A DNA stretch of 64,000 nt from Patiria miniata (lineage: Eukaryota > Echinodermata > Asteroidea > Valvatida > Asterinidae). The notes below the pieces were generated by a model. The model saw only the letters and a program-made list of their open reading frames with translations. It was not told where the DNA came from and made no database searches. Below are positions 1 through 10,164 of the stretch, in pieces. Where the stretch lies: assembly GCF_015706575.1 (NCBI RefSeq), contig NW_024037071.1:11583774-11647773 (forward strand), in the 5' to 3' direction. The translations under genes and the position numbers were made by a program. Position 1 is the first letter of the stretch; the number at the start of each line of letters is the position of its first letter.

Positions 1-792
1 CTGATACCGTTGCAACGCAACGGTAGAGGAGAAAGTGAAACCAGTTTGTATTGATGCCTTAGTACTCATCAGCGGCGCCGCGGAACGGGGTTGAAACTGG
101 GGGGGGGGGGGGCATCACCAAAAAGGGGCACTTGTAAACCCGTGCTGAAATATCGACACGTTTCTTTCTCCGGACACTTGGCCTCCGTAAAATCAAATGG
201 GGGGGGGGGGGGGGGGGGGTACCACCTTTTAACATAGGGGGCGCTCTTCAAAACCAATGATTGTATGCTAAATATGCATTATGTGCCCATTTTCAGGCCG
301 TATTGTATGGGTTTTGGGACTTGGTTTTCATATTCCTCGTTTATATCAAAAAATCTACACCATTTTTGGGATATGGTTACTTCTAAGAAATAGTAAGATA
401 CTTTAAGGGCATTTTGGTTGTATCTTGAGGGGGCACTTAGCTGTTCGAGGGGGCACATTTATGGCCGCAAAAGGGGCACTTGGGAAAATCGGGGGGGCAA
501 ATGCCCCCCAGCCCCCCCCCCCCCCCCCCCCCCCCGGTTCCGCCGCCCCTGGCACTCATGGAATATACAAATATAAATTAAGAGTGGTTTTAGGTCAGAC
601 TATTTGCCTTAAGAGCGGCGGGAAAAGCGCAGAGGGGGCGGGGCATCAATCCCCCACCATGTACATTTTGGCTCCTATCGTCGCAAGGCATTTGTTAAAT
701 TCTGCCAAGTTTCTTTGATAGTTGTTCTGATGTCTTGCAGTTATGTTGACTTCAAGTATATAAAAAAACAGGGCATAACTTAGTCACGAAAT
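1..792 (-). repeat. Left arm (part 1) of a large inverted tandem repeat
   Basis: This stretch is the reverse complement of sequence at about 9340-9627. Shared words include the hairpin around CCGTTGCAACGCAACGG at 8-24, the GC-rich block near 600-650 and GGGCATAACTTAGTCAC at 771-787. It is interrupted by a G-rich miniature element (70-551) and ends where the tyrosine-recombinase retrotransposon begins. The arm continues at 6736 and is cut off by the window start. No coding function is seen; the small reading frames are chance. Confidence 0.8.
70..551. mobile_element. hAT-like miniature element with poly-G/poly-C ends
   Basis: The left end reads CAGCGGCGCCGCGGAACGGGG; the right end, reverse complemented, is CAGGGGCGGCGGAACCGG. 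Flanks are GTACTCAT (62-69) and GCACTCAT (552-559), a 7/8 match. The related repeat copy near 9557-9575 has the undisturbed target once, so this is an insertion into the older repeat. Runs of 14 or more G follow the left end and a long C run precedes the right end. No coding capacity. The 8-bp duplication and CAG-starting ends fit the hAT superfamily; assignment is inferred. Confidence 0.8.
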
Positions 793-956
793 GTGGAATT
801 TCTTTTCGTTTTTTGTACGATATGCTAATTGGCTCGTTGCAGCGCTTACGTCAGGTTATGCAATCAAGAATGTTCACCTAATCTCCTTTATATAGAGCTG
901 CTTTACTTCTAAGCATTCATTCTCGGTCAAGCGACACACCCTGCTACACCAGACTT
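793..956 (+). repeat. Split direct repeat A1 (retrotransposon 5' end)
   Basis: A 164-bp block, from GTGGAATTTC to CACCAGACTT, that recurs almost identically at 4561-4724. It forms the 5' terminus of the element and probably carries its promoter and leader; a TATATAG word lies about 70 bp before its end. Confidence 0.9.
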
Positions 957-989
957 AGTGACTGCCAATACAGCTTCTGCTTATGCGTC

Positions 990-1655
990 ATGTCACAGAG
1001 CGATATACAGCCTCAGCCCGTTGGCGGCAATCAAGAAATCTTGCAAGCCATCCAAGCTCTGACAAACTCTATAGACTCAAAAGTCCAATCTGCTTGCAAG
1101 AAGCAGAAACTCACCGACACACCTACCTTCAAGAGGGACGGTAATCAGCAGCAATTTTCTCATTGCGAGAAAGTGCTGACCTTAATCGAAACCTCGCTAC
1201 AGAACATCGAAACGCTTGACCTAGACGAAGCAAAAAGCAATCTGAAAGAAGCAATCAAAGCCACCAAAGAGCGTCAGAAACTAATTCGACTCGCCGACAG
1301 ATCGGAGCTCGGCTGGGGCGTTGTCAAGGAGTACGTGGCGGATACCCTCGCCGAGGACTCCAGCGATGAAAAGAGAATCAAAAAAGCCGAGAAGGCAGCC
1401 GCTGCTAAGAAACCGGCCCCCAAGAAGCGAGCCAGCAGTAGCAGCAGACCATACCAAACCAAGACGATGGCGGCCAATATGCGTACTGCTACTCCTTTTC
1501 GTCAGCAGTATTTTCGTCCCTACCAGGGAGCCTATCACGACAACCGTATCTGCTTCCAATGCGGTATCCAAGGACATGTGCGCACAACATGTCCATCCCT
1601 TCGAGCACTCCATCAACCAAGACTGCAAGGATCCAGAACATCCGACAAGCAGTAG
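990..1655 (+). CDS. gag-like ORF1 of the tyrosine-recombinase retrotransposon
   Basis: A 221-aa protein starting 34 bases after repeat A1. It is rich in Lys, Gln and Ser and has a basic Lys/Arg/Ala-rich middle (about residues 125-160). Near the C terminus is one CCHC zinc knuckle, C-x2-C-x4-H-x4-C, reading CFQCGIQGHVRTTC (about residues 188-201). Such proteins package retroelement RNA. Treated as part of a fossil element. Confidence 0.8.
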   Translation: MSQSDIQPQPVGGNQEILQAIQALTNSIDSKVQSACKKQKLTDTPTFKRDGNQQQFSHCEKVLTLIETSLQNIETLDLDEAKSNLKEAIKATKERQKLIRLADRSELGWGVVKEYVADTLAEDSSDEKRIKKAEKAAAAKKPAPKKRASSSSRPYQTKTMAANMRTATPFRQQYFRPYQGAYHDNRICFQCGIQGHVRTTCPSLRALHQPRLQGSRTSDKQ

Positions 1656-2733
1656 AGTCTGGGAACATCAACTCGATGGCAAAACACCAGAAGGAGTTCA
1701 AGGTAGATTAAAACAATGCATTTCCTTTTGGAGAAGTGTTTTGAAGGCCAGTAATTTTGTGATAGATGTTTTGGATTCAGGTTATAAAATCCCGTTCCTA
1801 ACCACTCCGCCTCAATTCATAGCAAAAAACAATGCATCTAGCCTAGACCACCCCGAGTTTGTACAACAAGCCATTTCTGAGCTGTTGAGAAAACGGTGCA
1901 TATACGAGGTCGATAGTCCGCCTTACTGCTGTAACCCTCTCACAGTTGCCGTAGGGAAGAAGCTAAGATTAGTTCTAGATCTTCGACATCCCAATCAATT
2001 TGTTTACAAGACCAAGTTCAAATACGAAGATCTATCCCACATATCTCAAATTCTAGATCACAACCAGTACTATTTCAGTTTCGATCTCGAGTCCGGCTAC
2101 CATCATGTTGACGTTTTCGGTCCCCAACAGAAATACCTCGGTTTTTCTTGGAGATCTAAGAACTCCACCACTAAATTCTACGTGTTTCGCGTCTTACCAT
2201 TCGGTCTCTCTAGTGCGTGTTACATATTTACTAAGATCACCAGGCCGCTCATCTATCATTGGCGCGCACAAGGAATCACTTCGTTTGCCTACATCGATGA
2301 CGGCATCATAGTATCCCCAGATTTTCATACCGCACTGCACAACTCTCTCACCGTTAAACAAACTCTAGTCAAGAGCGGATTCGTCCCAAGTAAAACGAAG
2401 TGCATGTGGCATCCTCAGACTAGCATCAAGTTCCTCGGCATGATCATAGATTCGCGCACTTTGACATTTACCGTGCCCCCCACTAAAATTACGAAACTTA
2501 AAGTATCAATCGACAAAGTCCTGTCAGATCACGCCCTCTCCATCCCAACCCATGCAAAATCTCTCGCTAGCATCACCGGTCAAATAATATCCATGTCAGT
2601 AGCGCTAGGACCAGTAACGCGCCTCATGACACGCGCTAGCCCCATAAATGTGGCCTATTTACTGGACTGCCTCCGTAAACATAGGCCACACATCCACATG
2701 TACAAAAATCGTGTCGACGGAGCCAAATTTTGA
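1654..2733 (+). CDS. Reverse transcriptase domain of the retrotransposon pol region
   Basis: DIRS/Ngaro-type reverse transcriptase. Visible motifs in order are LRLVLDLRHPNQ (motif 1), FSFDLESGYHHVD (motif A with its catalytic Asp), LPFGLSSACYIFTK (motif B) and FAYIDDG (motif C with the YIDD catalytic core), followed by the FLGMIID thumb-proximal block. It lies downstream of the gag-like ORF in a different frame; the listed start is a domain border, not a claimed start codon. Part of a fossil copy, so no reconstruction is offered. Confidence 0.85.
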   Translation, partial: RVWEHQLDGKTPEGVQGRLKQCISFWRSVLKASNFVIDVLDSGYKIPFLTTPPQFIAKNNASSLDHPEFVQQAISELLRKRCIYEVDSPPYCCNPLTVAVGKKLRLVLDLRHPNQFVYKTKFKYEDLSHISQILDHNQYYFSFDLESGYHHVDVFGPQQKYLGFSWRSKNSTTKFYVFRVLPFGLSSACYIFTKITRPLIYHWRAQGITSFAYIDDGIIVSPDFHTALHNSLTVKQTLVKSGFVPSKTKCMWHPQTSIKFLGMIIDSRTLTFTVPPTKITKLKVSIDKVLSDHALSIPTHAKSLASITGQIISMSVALGPVTRLMTRASPINVAYLLDCLRKHRPHIHMYKNRVDGAKF

Positions 2734-3210
2734 TTTTCACATTTAGGCTTAGTTTGTAGGTTTTTTTTGCTTTAGAAGCATACTCACCCTCTTTACAGGC
2801 TAATCAGAAAGTGCTGCCTTTTTCAGATGTATATTTTTCGTGAAATTTCAAGATTCATTTTTACACGTTTGCGTATCAAAATTTCAACATGAAATTTCAC
2901 AAAAATTAGACATCTGAAAAAGGCAGCACTTTCTGATTAGCCTGTAAAGAGGGTGAGTATGCTTCTAAAGCAAAAAAAACCTACAAACTAAGCCTAAATG
3001 TGAAAATCAAAATTTGGCTCCGTCAACACGATTTTTGTACATGTGGATGTGTGGCCTATGTTTACGGAGGCAGTCCAGTAAATAGGCCACATTTATGGGG
3101 CTAGACACGCGCCACATATCAAACTACCGAATCCAGGTCCTCATGGTCTGACTGCATGCTCTTATCGGATCGCACAGTCACGGAGTTGAATTTCTGGCAA
3201 TCAAACCTAG

Positions 3211-4134
3211 ATGCGTACAACGGTTTTTTCTATAAAGCACCAGCACACGCCGTCTCGCGTAGTTTATTCGGACGCAAGCGATACTGGCTGGGGTGGATAC
3301 GTGCAAGACGCTCCCCAAATGATTTTTAACGGAACCTGGTCGGAGTCTGAGAAAATACGCAGTTCAACATGGCGAGAGTTAGCAGCCGTCTTCAGAATAC
3401 TGTCCGAGTCGAGTGAGCATTGCGCACACGAAAAAATCAGGTGGTTCACGGACAACACCAACGTTCCCCGGATCATAGCACACGGAAGCACAAAGTCCGA
3501 CCTGCAATCATTAGCCATATCCATATTCAACCTGTGTTTGAAACACAATGTTGTCATAATTGCGGAGTGGGTTCCTCGAAATATCAATACTATCGCAGAC
3601 AGCATCAGTAGGGTTACCGATTACGACGATTGGTCCATTGACCAGACAACTTTCACGCTTGTCGACGAGTTATGGGGCCCCCATTCAATTGACCGATTTG
3701 CCTCCCCTTGTAATTCTAAGGTCCAGAAGTTTAATTCTAGATTCTGGTGCAAGGGGACCTCTGGCGTAGACGCTTTCTGTCACAATTGGTGCAATCAAAA
3801 TAATTACATTTGCCCACCAGTTTCCCTCATAGTAGCCGTTTTAAGGCATCTTGCAAAATGTAGAGCTTACGGCACCCTTATCGTCCCAAAATGGACCTCG
3901 GCATATTTCTGGCCTTCCTTGTGTAATGATGGCGTCCATTTAAACAGTTTCGTTCACAACTGGCGGCTCTTAAACATTTCTTTCTCTCCACCGTTGCTCG
4001 ATCGCAACTCAGTTTTCAATAAAACGCCCAATTTTTTGTCACTGGCCTTGAGAATTGACCATACGGTCCCTGGCAGAAAGGACAACAAGAATTTTTGTTG
4101 CTCTGACCTTGGCTACTGCCAAAAGTGCTTATAG
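3211..4134 (+). CDS. RNase H-like domain of the retrotransposon pol region
   Basis: RNase H fold of DIRS-group elements. YSDASDTGWGGYV carries the first catalytic Asp, STWRELAAVF the Glu and IRWFTDNTNV the second Asp. EWVPRNINTIADSISR follows with the late Asp. Downstream residues match the C-terminal pol extension usual in this group. It would degrade the RNA strand of the replication hybrid. Part of a fossil copy. Confidence 0.8.
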   Translation: MRTTVFSIKHQHTPSRVVYSDASDTGWGGYVQDAPQMIFNGTWSESEKIRSSTWRELAAVFRILSESSEHCAHEKIRWFTDNTNVPRIIAHGSTKSDLQSLAISIFNLCLKHNVVIIAEWVPRNINTIADSISRVTDYDDWSIDQTTFTLVDELWGPHSIDRFASPCNSKVQKFNSRFWCKGTSGVDAFCHNWCNQNNYICPPVSLIVAVLRHLAKCRAYGTLIVPKWTSAYFWPSLCNDGVHLNSFVHNWRLLNISFSPPLLDRNSVFNKTPNFLSLALRIDHTVPGRKDNKNFCCSDLGYCQKCL

Positions 4135-4408
4135 ATCAAATTTGACTGGGTTATTTGATACCGGCGTACACTTCCATTTTCAGTGCTTAAAAAATGTTGA
4201 ACCAAACCAGAATTGTTGGTTAGTTTGTAGTTGTTCAATGTTGGACATGGTCGTTTGACACCATTACTTTGATCGTTATAACCGTGCATATAATTTTATG
4301 ACACCGGCCACTTGGCGCCGTGATGTGATTATTTGTTTTCACAGCAATACAGCAGTCCTTGTAGCCCAACCACTATAGATTTTCCAACCCCCGTTCTTTT
4401 GCGTTCCT

Positions 4409-4562
4409 CAGCAGGGTTCGCTCACGACCGATCCCAATGTTCACCAAAGCAAACCTAAAATTGTTGTCATTTTCCTTTTTGTCCAATGAATCTTCGCAGT
4501 TCACATGAAGTAAAAAATAGAAAAGAAATGTACTTTCTGACGGAAGAATGGAGGAAGAAAGT
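4409..4562 (+). repeat. Split direct repeat B1
   Basis: A 154-bp block beginning CAGCAGGGTTCGCTC and ending GAAGAAAGT, repeated at the element's 3' end (6582-6735) with about one difference. It abuts A2 with the shared GT at 4561-4562. Confidence 0.9.
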
Positions 4563-4724
4563 GGAATTTCTTTTCGTTTTTTGTACGATATGCTAATTGG
4601 CTCGTTGCAGCGCTTACGTCAGGTTATGCAATCAAGAATGTTCACCTAATCTCCTTTATATAGAGCTGCTTTAGTTCTAAGCATTCATTCTCGGTCAAGC
4701 GACACACCCTGCTACACCAGACTT
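4561..4724 (+). repeat. Split direct repeat A2
   Basis: Second copy of the 164-bp A repeat. Together B1-A2 reproduce the junction that would form if the two element ends were joined in a circle, as expected for tyrosine-recombinase retroelements. The following ~400 bases (4725-5141) hold an open frame with no recognised domain. Confidence 0.9.
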
Positions 4725-5141
4725 GCCCACCCTTCCCAACCCATTTAAATTAACTCAATTAATAATGGAAATCGGTTCAGGGGAGTGCACCTCCGCCGAC
4801 GGTCCGGGTTGCACCCACGTTTCCCCCACAGGGGTTTTTTCGTGGCCACCGAGTAGCAGGCCAAAACCTGTTACGCCGACACTCGGCATCGAACCGATAA
4901 CACTCCTCAATCAAAAATATTTCTTTCAACAAATAAATAACTCATTAAATAGTCTAACAGAACTCAACATGACTTTATTCTTCGATTCGGCTATTTGTTG
5001 CCAAAAAATTGCCGATTTGCGGCTATTTGCACAGTTTGTCGCTTTAAATACAGGCACTGAAGAAATGTTTCTCTTCGAAATTGTTAACGTTCCATTTTTG
5101 CAGGAACATATGTTTATATAAACAGACGAATTTGTTCGTCA

Positions 5142-6179
5142 TTGTTACCCGTACTGTTGGGTGGTCTTTTTCACTTTTCCTCTACAGAAATATGGAACAA
5201 CTATACATCTACCCTCCGCGACTCATCCCTCCGTGAACTGGCAAACAGCACACTGCCGTCTCTCTTGATGTCAGCAAAGGCCGAATCCACCACGACCAAG
5301 TACAAGGCTTCATGGACAAAGTGGGAGACCTGGGCTTCATCAAAACCAGAGATTACCAAGTTCCCGGTCAACCCATTCCAATTTGCACTCTACATATCGC
5401 ATCTGTCATCCACCGGATCCAAGTCCACCGCCGAACTTGCTGTAGCAGCCGTCAAATGGGTGCACAGTTTGGCTGGTCTACCCTCACCAACAGACAACAG
5501 CATTGTCAAGATGGCACTGCAAGGCTTTAAAAGGCAGAACTCTTCACCGACCATCCGGAAAGACCCAATCACACCAGACATTCTGACAAAGCTGCATATC
5601 AACCACGGTCACTCCTCAGCAACACTGGCAGATCTGCGCATCCTGTTTGTTTGTTTCATTTCTTACGCCGGATTCCTTCGCTTCGATGACATAAGAAACA
5701 TTAGCAGAAATGACTGTACAATTTCTTCAGACCGTCTTACCATACACCTTTGCAAATCCAAGTCTGACCAATTTAGGCAAGGGACAGATGTCGTGATCGC
5801 TAGGACTTTCAAACCGACTTGCCCAGTGCTCGTGGCCGAACGGTATTTTTCGGCTCTAGGCGATTCCAACAACTCAACCTTACCGGTGCTTCGCAGACTT
5901 GTTGCCACCAAGAAAGGCCTTACATCGTCTACCAAACCACTCAGCTATACACGCACACGCGAGATAGTACTGGACGCTCTACGACCCATCGTCCCCGATG
6001 TTGCCACTTACGGTCTTCACAGCTTGAGATCAGGCGGGGCATCTGCTGCCTTCAACGCAAACGTTCCTCCATTCCTGATATCCAAACAGGGCAGGTGGAA
6101 AACGGAGAGCGCCAGGAACGTATATTTTCAGTTAGACAACAAGTCTAATTTGCTTGCTACTAGGAACCTTGGCATTTAA
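5142..6179 (+). CDS. Tyrosine recombinase of the Ngaro/PAT-type element
   Basis: A 345-aa frame. An N-terminal core-binding-like region (about residues 20-130, with ESTTTKYKASWTKWETW) is followed by the catalytic domain. YAGFLRFDDI holds the first Arg, YGLHSLRSGGASAA the H-x2-R block and GRWKTESARNVYFQL the last His/Trp-type position and the Tyr nucleophile region. The enzyme would integrate the circular DNA copy by site-specific-like recombination instead of DDE integrase chemistry. It sits between A2 and B2. A poly-A run follows at 6329-6348. Treated as part of a fossil copy. Confidence 0.85.
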   Translation: MLPVLLGGLFHFSSTEIWNNYTSTLRDSSLRELANSTLPSLLMSAKAESTTTKYKASWTKWETWASSKPEITKFPVNPFQFALYISHLSSTGSKSTAELAVAAVKWVHSLAGLPSPTDNSIVKMALQGFKRQNSSPTIRKDPITPDILTKLHINHGHSSATLADLRILFVCFISYAGFLRFDDIRNISRNDCTISSDRLTIHLCKSKSDQFRQGTDVVIARTFKPTCPVLVAERYFSALGDSNNSTLPVLRRLVATKKGLTSSTKPLSYTRTREIVLDALRPIVPDVATYGLHSLRSGGASAAFNANVPPFLISKQGRWKTESARNVYFQLDNKSNLLATRNLGI

Positions 6180-6581
6180 GACACAAGCCTCTTTTCCGGC
6201 TTAAAACCGATTTGCGGTTGGAAACATGTTCAAGTCTTACTTTTAAGTATTAAAAGGGCTGATTGAATACTGAGTAATAGAAAATTAAATTAAATTAAAT
6301 TAAACATTTAATTCAGTCTTGCAAGTAAAAAAAAAAAAAAAAAAAAAAATGAAGCACGGAGAAAATAATCCGATGCACAAGAATAACTTTTTGCTTTGAT
6401 TCGTTTATCTAATAGAATGTTTTTCTCGAAGAATTCGTGGATGCTATTACGCATTATTTAAATAATGAATTACGATATTGAAGAATATTAAACATTGTTC
6501 AGAAGATCTTGTAGAAGAAATGTTTAAAACGATACCGTGAATAATGTTATTAATGGAATTATAATATAGAAGAATATTAAA

Positions 6582-6735
6582 CAGCAGGGTTCGCTCACGA
6601 CCGATCCCAATGTTCACCAAAGCAAACCTAAAATTGTTGTCATTTTCCTTTTTGTCCAATGAATCTTCGCAGTTCACATGAGGTAAAAAATAGAAAAGAA
6701 ATGTACTTTCTGACGGAAGAATGGAGGAAGAAAGT
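6582..6735 (+). repeat. Split direct repeat B2 (retrotransposon 3' end)
   Basis: Terminal copy of the 154-bp B repeat. It ends in GAAGAAAGT and joins the host repeat sequence CCATTTTCCAACACAGG, which continues the interrupted left arm. Confidence 0.9.
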
Positions 6736-7165
6736 CCATTTTCCAACACAGGTGGGCCTAAAATGTTAACTTTTCCAATGAAGAGTTCCTTTTGGTCAGA
6801 CTAATTAACTTAAGAGCGGCGGGAACAGCGCGGAGAGGGCGGGGCTGCACCCCCTCCGTATACATTTGGGCTCCTATCGTCGCAATGCATTTATTAAATT
6901 CTGCCAAGTTTCTCTTACAGTTGGTCTGATGTCTTGTGGTCATTTTGACACCAATTCTATTAAAATAGGGCATACCTTCGTCACAAATTTTTCAAATACC
7001 AAAACAGGTATAGGCTTAAATGTTAACTTTTCCATTACATGTATGACGTACATCGGAGGGCGCATGAGAGTGCCGACTTTAAATGACCACGACAACAAAG
7101 CATTTCAACAGGTTGAATTGAAACTTCACAGATGTACTACTGTTATTCAGGTGTCCATTAAAATA
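6736..7165 (-). repeat. Left arm (part 2) of the large inverted tandem repeat
   Basis: Continuation of the arm interrupted by the retrotransposon. It is the reverse complement of about 8755-9315, sharing AACACAGGTGGGCC, CTCCTATCGTCGCAA, CAAGTTTCTCT and ATGCGCC/GGCGCAT blocks. It contains one further unit of the ~412-bp repeat. The match fades near 7165. Confidence 0.8.
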
Positions 7166-7596
7166 ATTTCCTAGTGGGAAGAGCATATCAGACCTCCGTT
7201 GCCCTGGGACAGGTCAATTGACTTTGTTTACCTTGTCATTTTTATTCTTCAAAACTTCTGATTTATGATCTTTGCATGGAATCAAAGTAGCCAAAGCGCT
7301 TTACCCAACCATGAACATTATTTCTGGTTCACGATAACCAGCCACATTTTGTTTGAACCCTTTTACCATATAATTTATACATGTACGTTCTGTTGCGGCT
7401 ACGTCGCCGGGCATGAAAACAGGGGACATGGGGATCAGATGCTCTAAATAACAAAATCGTCCTTGGGTCTGAATTCATGAGATCATGTAGAACAATAGTC
7501 AAAATTATTTGTTTCATTACTTAGACTCGGGACATGAAAAGTTGGCATTTTGAAGTAATAATGGAAAACGGGTATATAAAGACCACTGACCTCTCA
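7166..7596. other. No gene seen
   Basis: Spacer between the inverted arms. No conserved reading frame, repeat or splice-flanked exon was recognised. Confidence 0.6.
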
Positions 7597-7870
7597 CATA
7601 GGCGTCGCGATGAGGGGCAAGGGGGGGGGGTACTTGCTCCCCCCCCCCTCTGGAAAAGCAACCCCAAAAAAAGGAGAAAAAGGGGGAAAGGGAAAGAAAA
7701 AGAGGCACGAAATCACTGCTGTTAATTTAATGGTTTGGGGAGGGGGGGGGGCAAATGTCCCTGTCCACCCTCAAAATGATAAATCGAAAATACGCTGGAA
7801 GAGTACAGGGATTTTTTTGGGGGGGGGGTGTGCTTTGCACCATCTAGAAAAAATCCTGGCGACGCCCATA
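7597..7870. mobile_element. hAT-like miniature element with poly-G/poly-C tracts
   Basis: The left end CATAGGCGTCGCGATGAGGGG and right end, ending CTGGCGACGCCCATA, are inverted versions of each other, with long G runs inside the left end. The family match is the copy at 13627-13797, including the block TAGAAAAAATCCTGGCGACGCCCAT at the right end. The target duplication is degraded (ACCTCTCAC against ACCTTCAC). It is non-coding. Confidence 0.7.
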
Positions 7871-8228
7871 CCTTCACCAGCTATGAACTTTCCCTACCTT
7901 TGAAAGCTCGTATCATGGTAAGAATTCATATCGTTAGATTAGATGTGGGTTTTGGAAAAGTAGGGTTTGAATAATACATCTTTAAATATCAATAAACAGG
8001 GTGTGCAAAGTTAATTGACCTCTCGTAATTCACCAGAGGGCAAATATGAAACATTTTCTCACATCCAATCATTACATTCATTGTATGAAAAACCAACGTA
8101 CGAAGTTTTATGCTTTAGTCTCAAGTGCACAACTTTTTACGATATTTGACCTTAACAGCTCTGTCAGCCCACCCACTGCCCCTTCAGATTCAATTAAATC
8201 TTTAGTTTCAAACCTGAAAACTGATATT
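7871..8228. other. No gene seen
   Basis: Unique-looking spacer between a miniature element and a SINE. Nothing recognised. Confidence 0.55.
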
Positions 8229-8641
8229 GGGTGCTGTGGTCCAATGGTTACGATGTTCGACTCGTGTGCCGTGGTACATGGGTTCGAATCCTGACTGTGG
8301 GAACATGGTGCTTGTGCTCTTGAGCAAGGCACTTTACCATTATTGCTTCGTCCTTCGGATGGGACGTAAAGCCGTAGGTCCCGTGTGTTGTGTAAATGCA
8401 CGTTAAAGAACCCAGTAACACTTATCGCTAAGAGAAGGGGTTTGCCCCGGTGTTTCTGGCAGTGGCTGCAATATGCGCCGCAGCACCTTGTACACCCTTA
8501 TAAGGTGCTACATAATGGGTCTCATATCTCTCATAAACTTTATTTACCTTTCTTTAATAATAAACATATCTCCAGCGCCTTGAGTACCTAATAGTTGGTA
8601 GATACGTGCGCTATATAAGACTCCATTATTATTATTATTAT
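8229..8641 (+). mobile_element. tRNA-derived SINE
   Basis: A ~410-bp element with an internal RNA polymerase III promoter: A-box TGGTCCAATGG at 8237-8247 and B-box GGTTCGAATCC at 8281-8291. The middle holds GAGCAAGGCACTTTACC, TCCTTCGGATGGGACGTAAA and GCACGTTAAAGAACCC. These words recall the deeply conserved central domain of Nin-type SINEs in marine invertebrates (from memory). The 3' end has GCGCTATATAAGACTCC and an ATT-repeat tail. It lies in the spacer between the inverted arms, so it inserted there independently. Confidence 0.8.
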
Positions 8642-8736
8642 ATCTTCTTTGTATTTTTTGTTAATTCGCCAGCGCCTCCTACTACCTGTGCTTTCGCATA
8701 ATTACCCATTATTTTAAGCAGAAGTTGATACTCTAA

Positions 8737-9780
8737 TGAAACGACTCCGGAACATCTATCAACATCTGTAAAGTTTCAATTCAAATTTCAACCTGTCAAA
8801 ATGTTTTGTTGTCATAGTTATCTAGAGTCGGCACTCTCATGCGCCTTCCGATATACATACACCATGTAATGGAAAAGTTAACATTTAAGCCTATACCTGT
8901 TTTTGTATTTGGAAATTTTGTAACAAAGGTATGCCCTATTTTCATAAACTTGGTGTCAAAATAACCGCAAGACATCAGAACAACTGTCAGAGAAACTTGG
9001 CAGAATTTAATAAATGCTTTGCGACGATAGGAGCCAACATGTACACGGAGGGGGGTTGCGGCCCCGCCCCCTCCGCACTGTTCACGCCGCTCTCAAGTTA
9101 ATTAGTCTGACCAAAAGGAACTCTTAAGTCATATTTCCATGTTCTACTAGTGCCAAGGCATCAATAAAAATGGTTTCATTTTCCCAAGTTACAAGTTTTG
9201 TAGTACATTATTTTGCACAGTTTCAATTCGATCTGTTAGTCGGCACTGTCATGCACGCTTTCATGTGAATGTACTTTTCAATGGGAAAAGTTAACAATAG
9301 GCCCACCTGTGTTGGAAAATGGACATTTTGTGACTAAGTTATGCCCTATTTTTTATAAACTCGGTGTCCAAATAACCGCAAGACATCAGAACAACTATCA
9401 AAGAAACTTGGCAGGATTTAACAAATGTCTTGCGACGATAGGAGCCAAAATGTACATGGTGGAGGTTGAAGCCCCGCCCCCTCTGCGCTTTTCCCGCCGC
9501 TCTTAAGGCAATTAGTCTGACCTAAAACCATTCTTAAGTTATATTTTTATATTCCATGAGTGCTAAGGCATCAATACAAACTGGTTTCACTTTCTCCTCT
9601 ACCGTTGCGTTGCAACGGTATCAGCAAAAAGAAAAGGAGGGGGTGAACACCATACCCACCCTCCGCCCTTTTCGGGCCGTTCTTAAGTTAATTAGTCTGA
9701 TCTAAAATCATTCTTAAGTTATATTTCCATAATCTACAAGTTCCAAGCTATCACCTGATACTGGTTTCGTTTTTGTTCTC
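8737..9780 (+). repeat. Right arm of the inverted tandem repeat, ~412-bp units
   Basis: Contains two full units and one partial unit of a ~412-bp tandem repeat. Paired landmarks are GGCACT(C/G)TCATGC at about 8829 and 9241, ATAACCGCAAGACATCAGAACAA at about 8961 and 9374, and GACGATAGGAGCCAA at about 9022 and 9433. It is inverted relative to 1-792 and 6736-7165. After 9627 a partial unit restarts with TTAAGTTAATTAGTCTGATC. Short frames inside are not genes. Confidence 0.85.
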
Positions 9781-10156
9781 AAATTTTTGATTAAATGTAA
9801 AATTAGCCCCATTTGGCATGGCGCCAATGGGCCTTAGTCTGATCTAGCGAAACTTAAGAATGGCCATTCTGCGATCAGGGTCGATAATACTATGCTTTAA
9901 GACAATCAGGTGATTTTTTCCCCGAAATTTTGATTAAACACTATCCAGCTCTCAGTCTAATAGCTGTTCATTAATTGTTAATCCTTCGATCACAAAGCAT
10001 TGATCTGCTTACGATCCTACTCAACAGTTTAATACAACGGCTTGGTTTTAGGACGTTTATATAGTCATTTAATATGCCTGTACAGAAATTGACATTATTC
10101 GTTACCGTCCACTGCATTTGTTTGGACTTTCAAACCAGCGTCAACACCTCCTTGCT
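9781..10156. other. No gene seen
   Basis: AT-rich spacer. Only a degraded echo of the neighbouring repeat (TTAGTCTGATCTAG at about 9834) was noticed. Confidence 0.55.
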
Positions 10157-10164
10157 GCTGCAGC

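Larger units (their letters stand above)
793..6735 (+). mobile_element. Ngaro/PAT-type tyrosine-recombinase (DIRS-group) retrotransposon, young
   Basis: A ~5.94 kb element with split direct repeats in the order A1 (793-956), gag-like and pol-like regions, B1 (4409-4562) joined to A2 (4561-4724), tyrosine recombinase, then B2 (6582-6735). This layout defines the Ngaro/PAT branch of DIRS-group retrotransposons. A1 and A2 differ at about one of 164 positions and B1 and B2 at about one of 154, so insertion was recent. There is no target duplication: both ends meet the host repeat at a shared GT, and the pre-insertion site survives in the other repeat arm. All expected domains are recognisable. 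An internal palindrome with ~230-bp arms lies mid-element. The copy looks nearly whole but broken, with about one or two interruptions. Confidence 0.9.
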
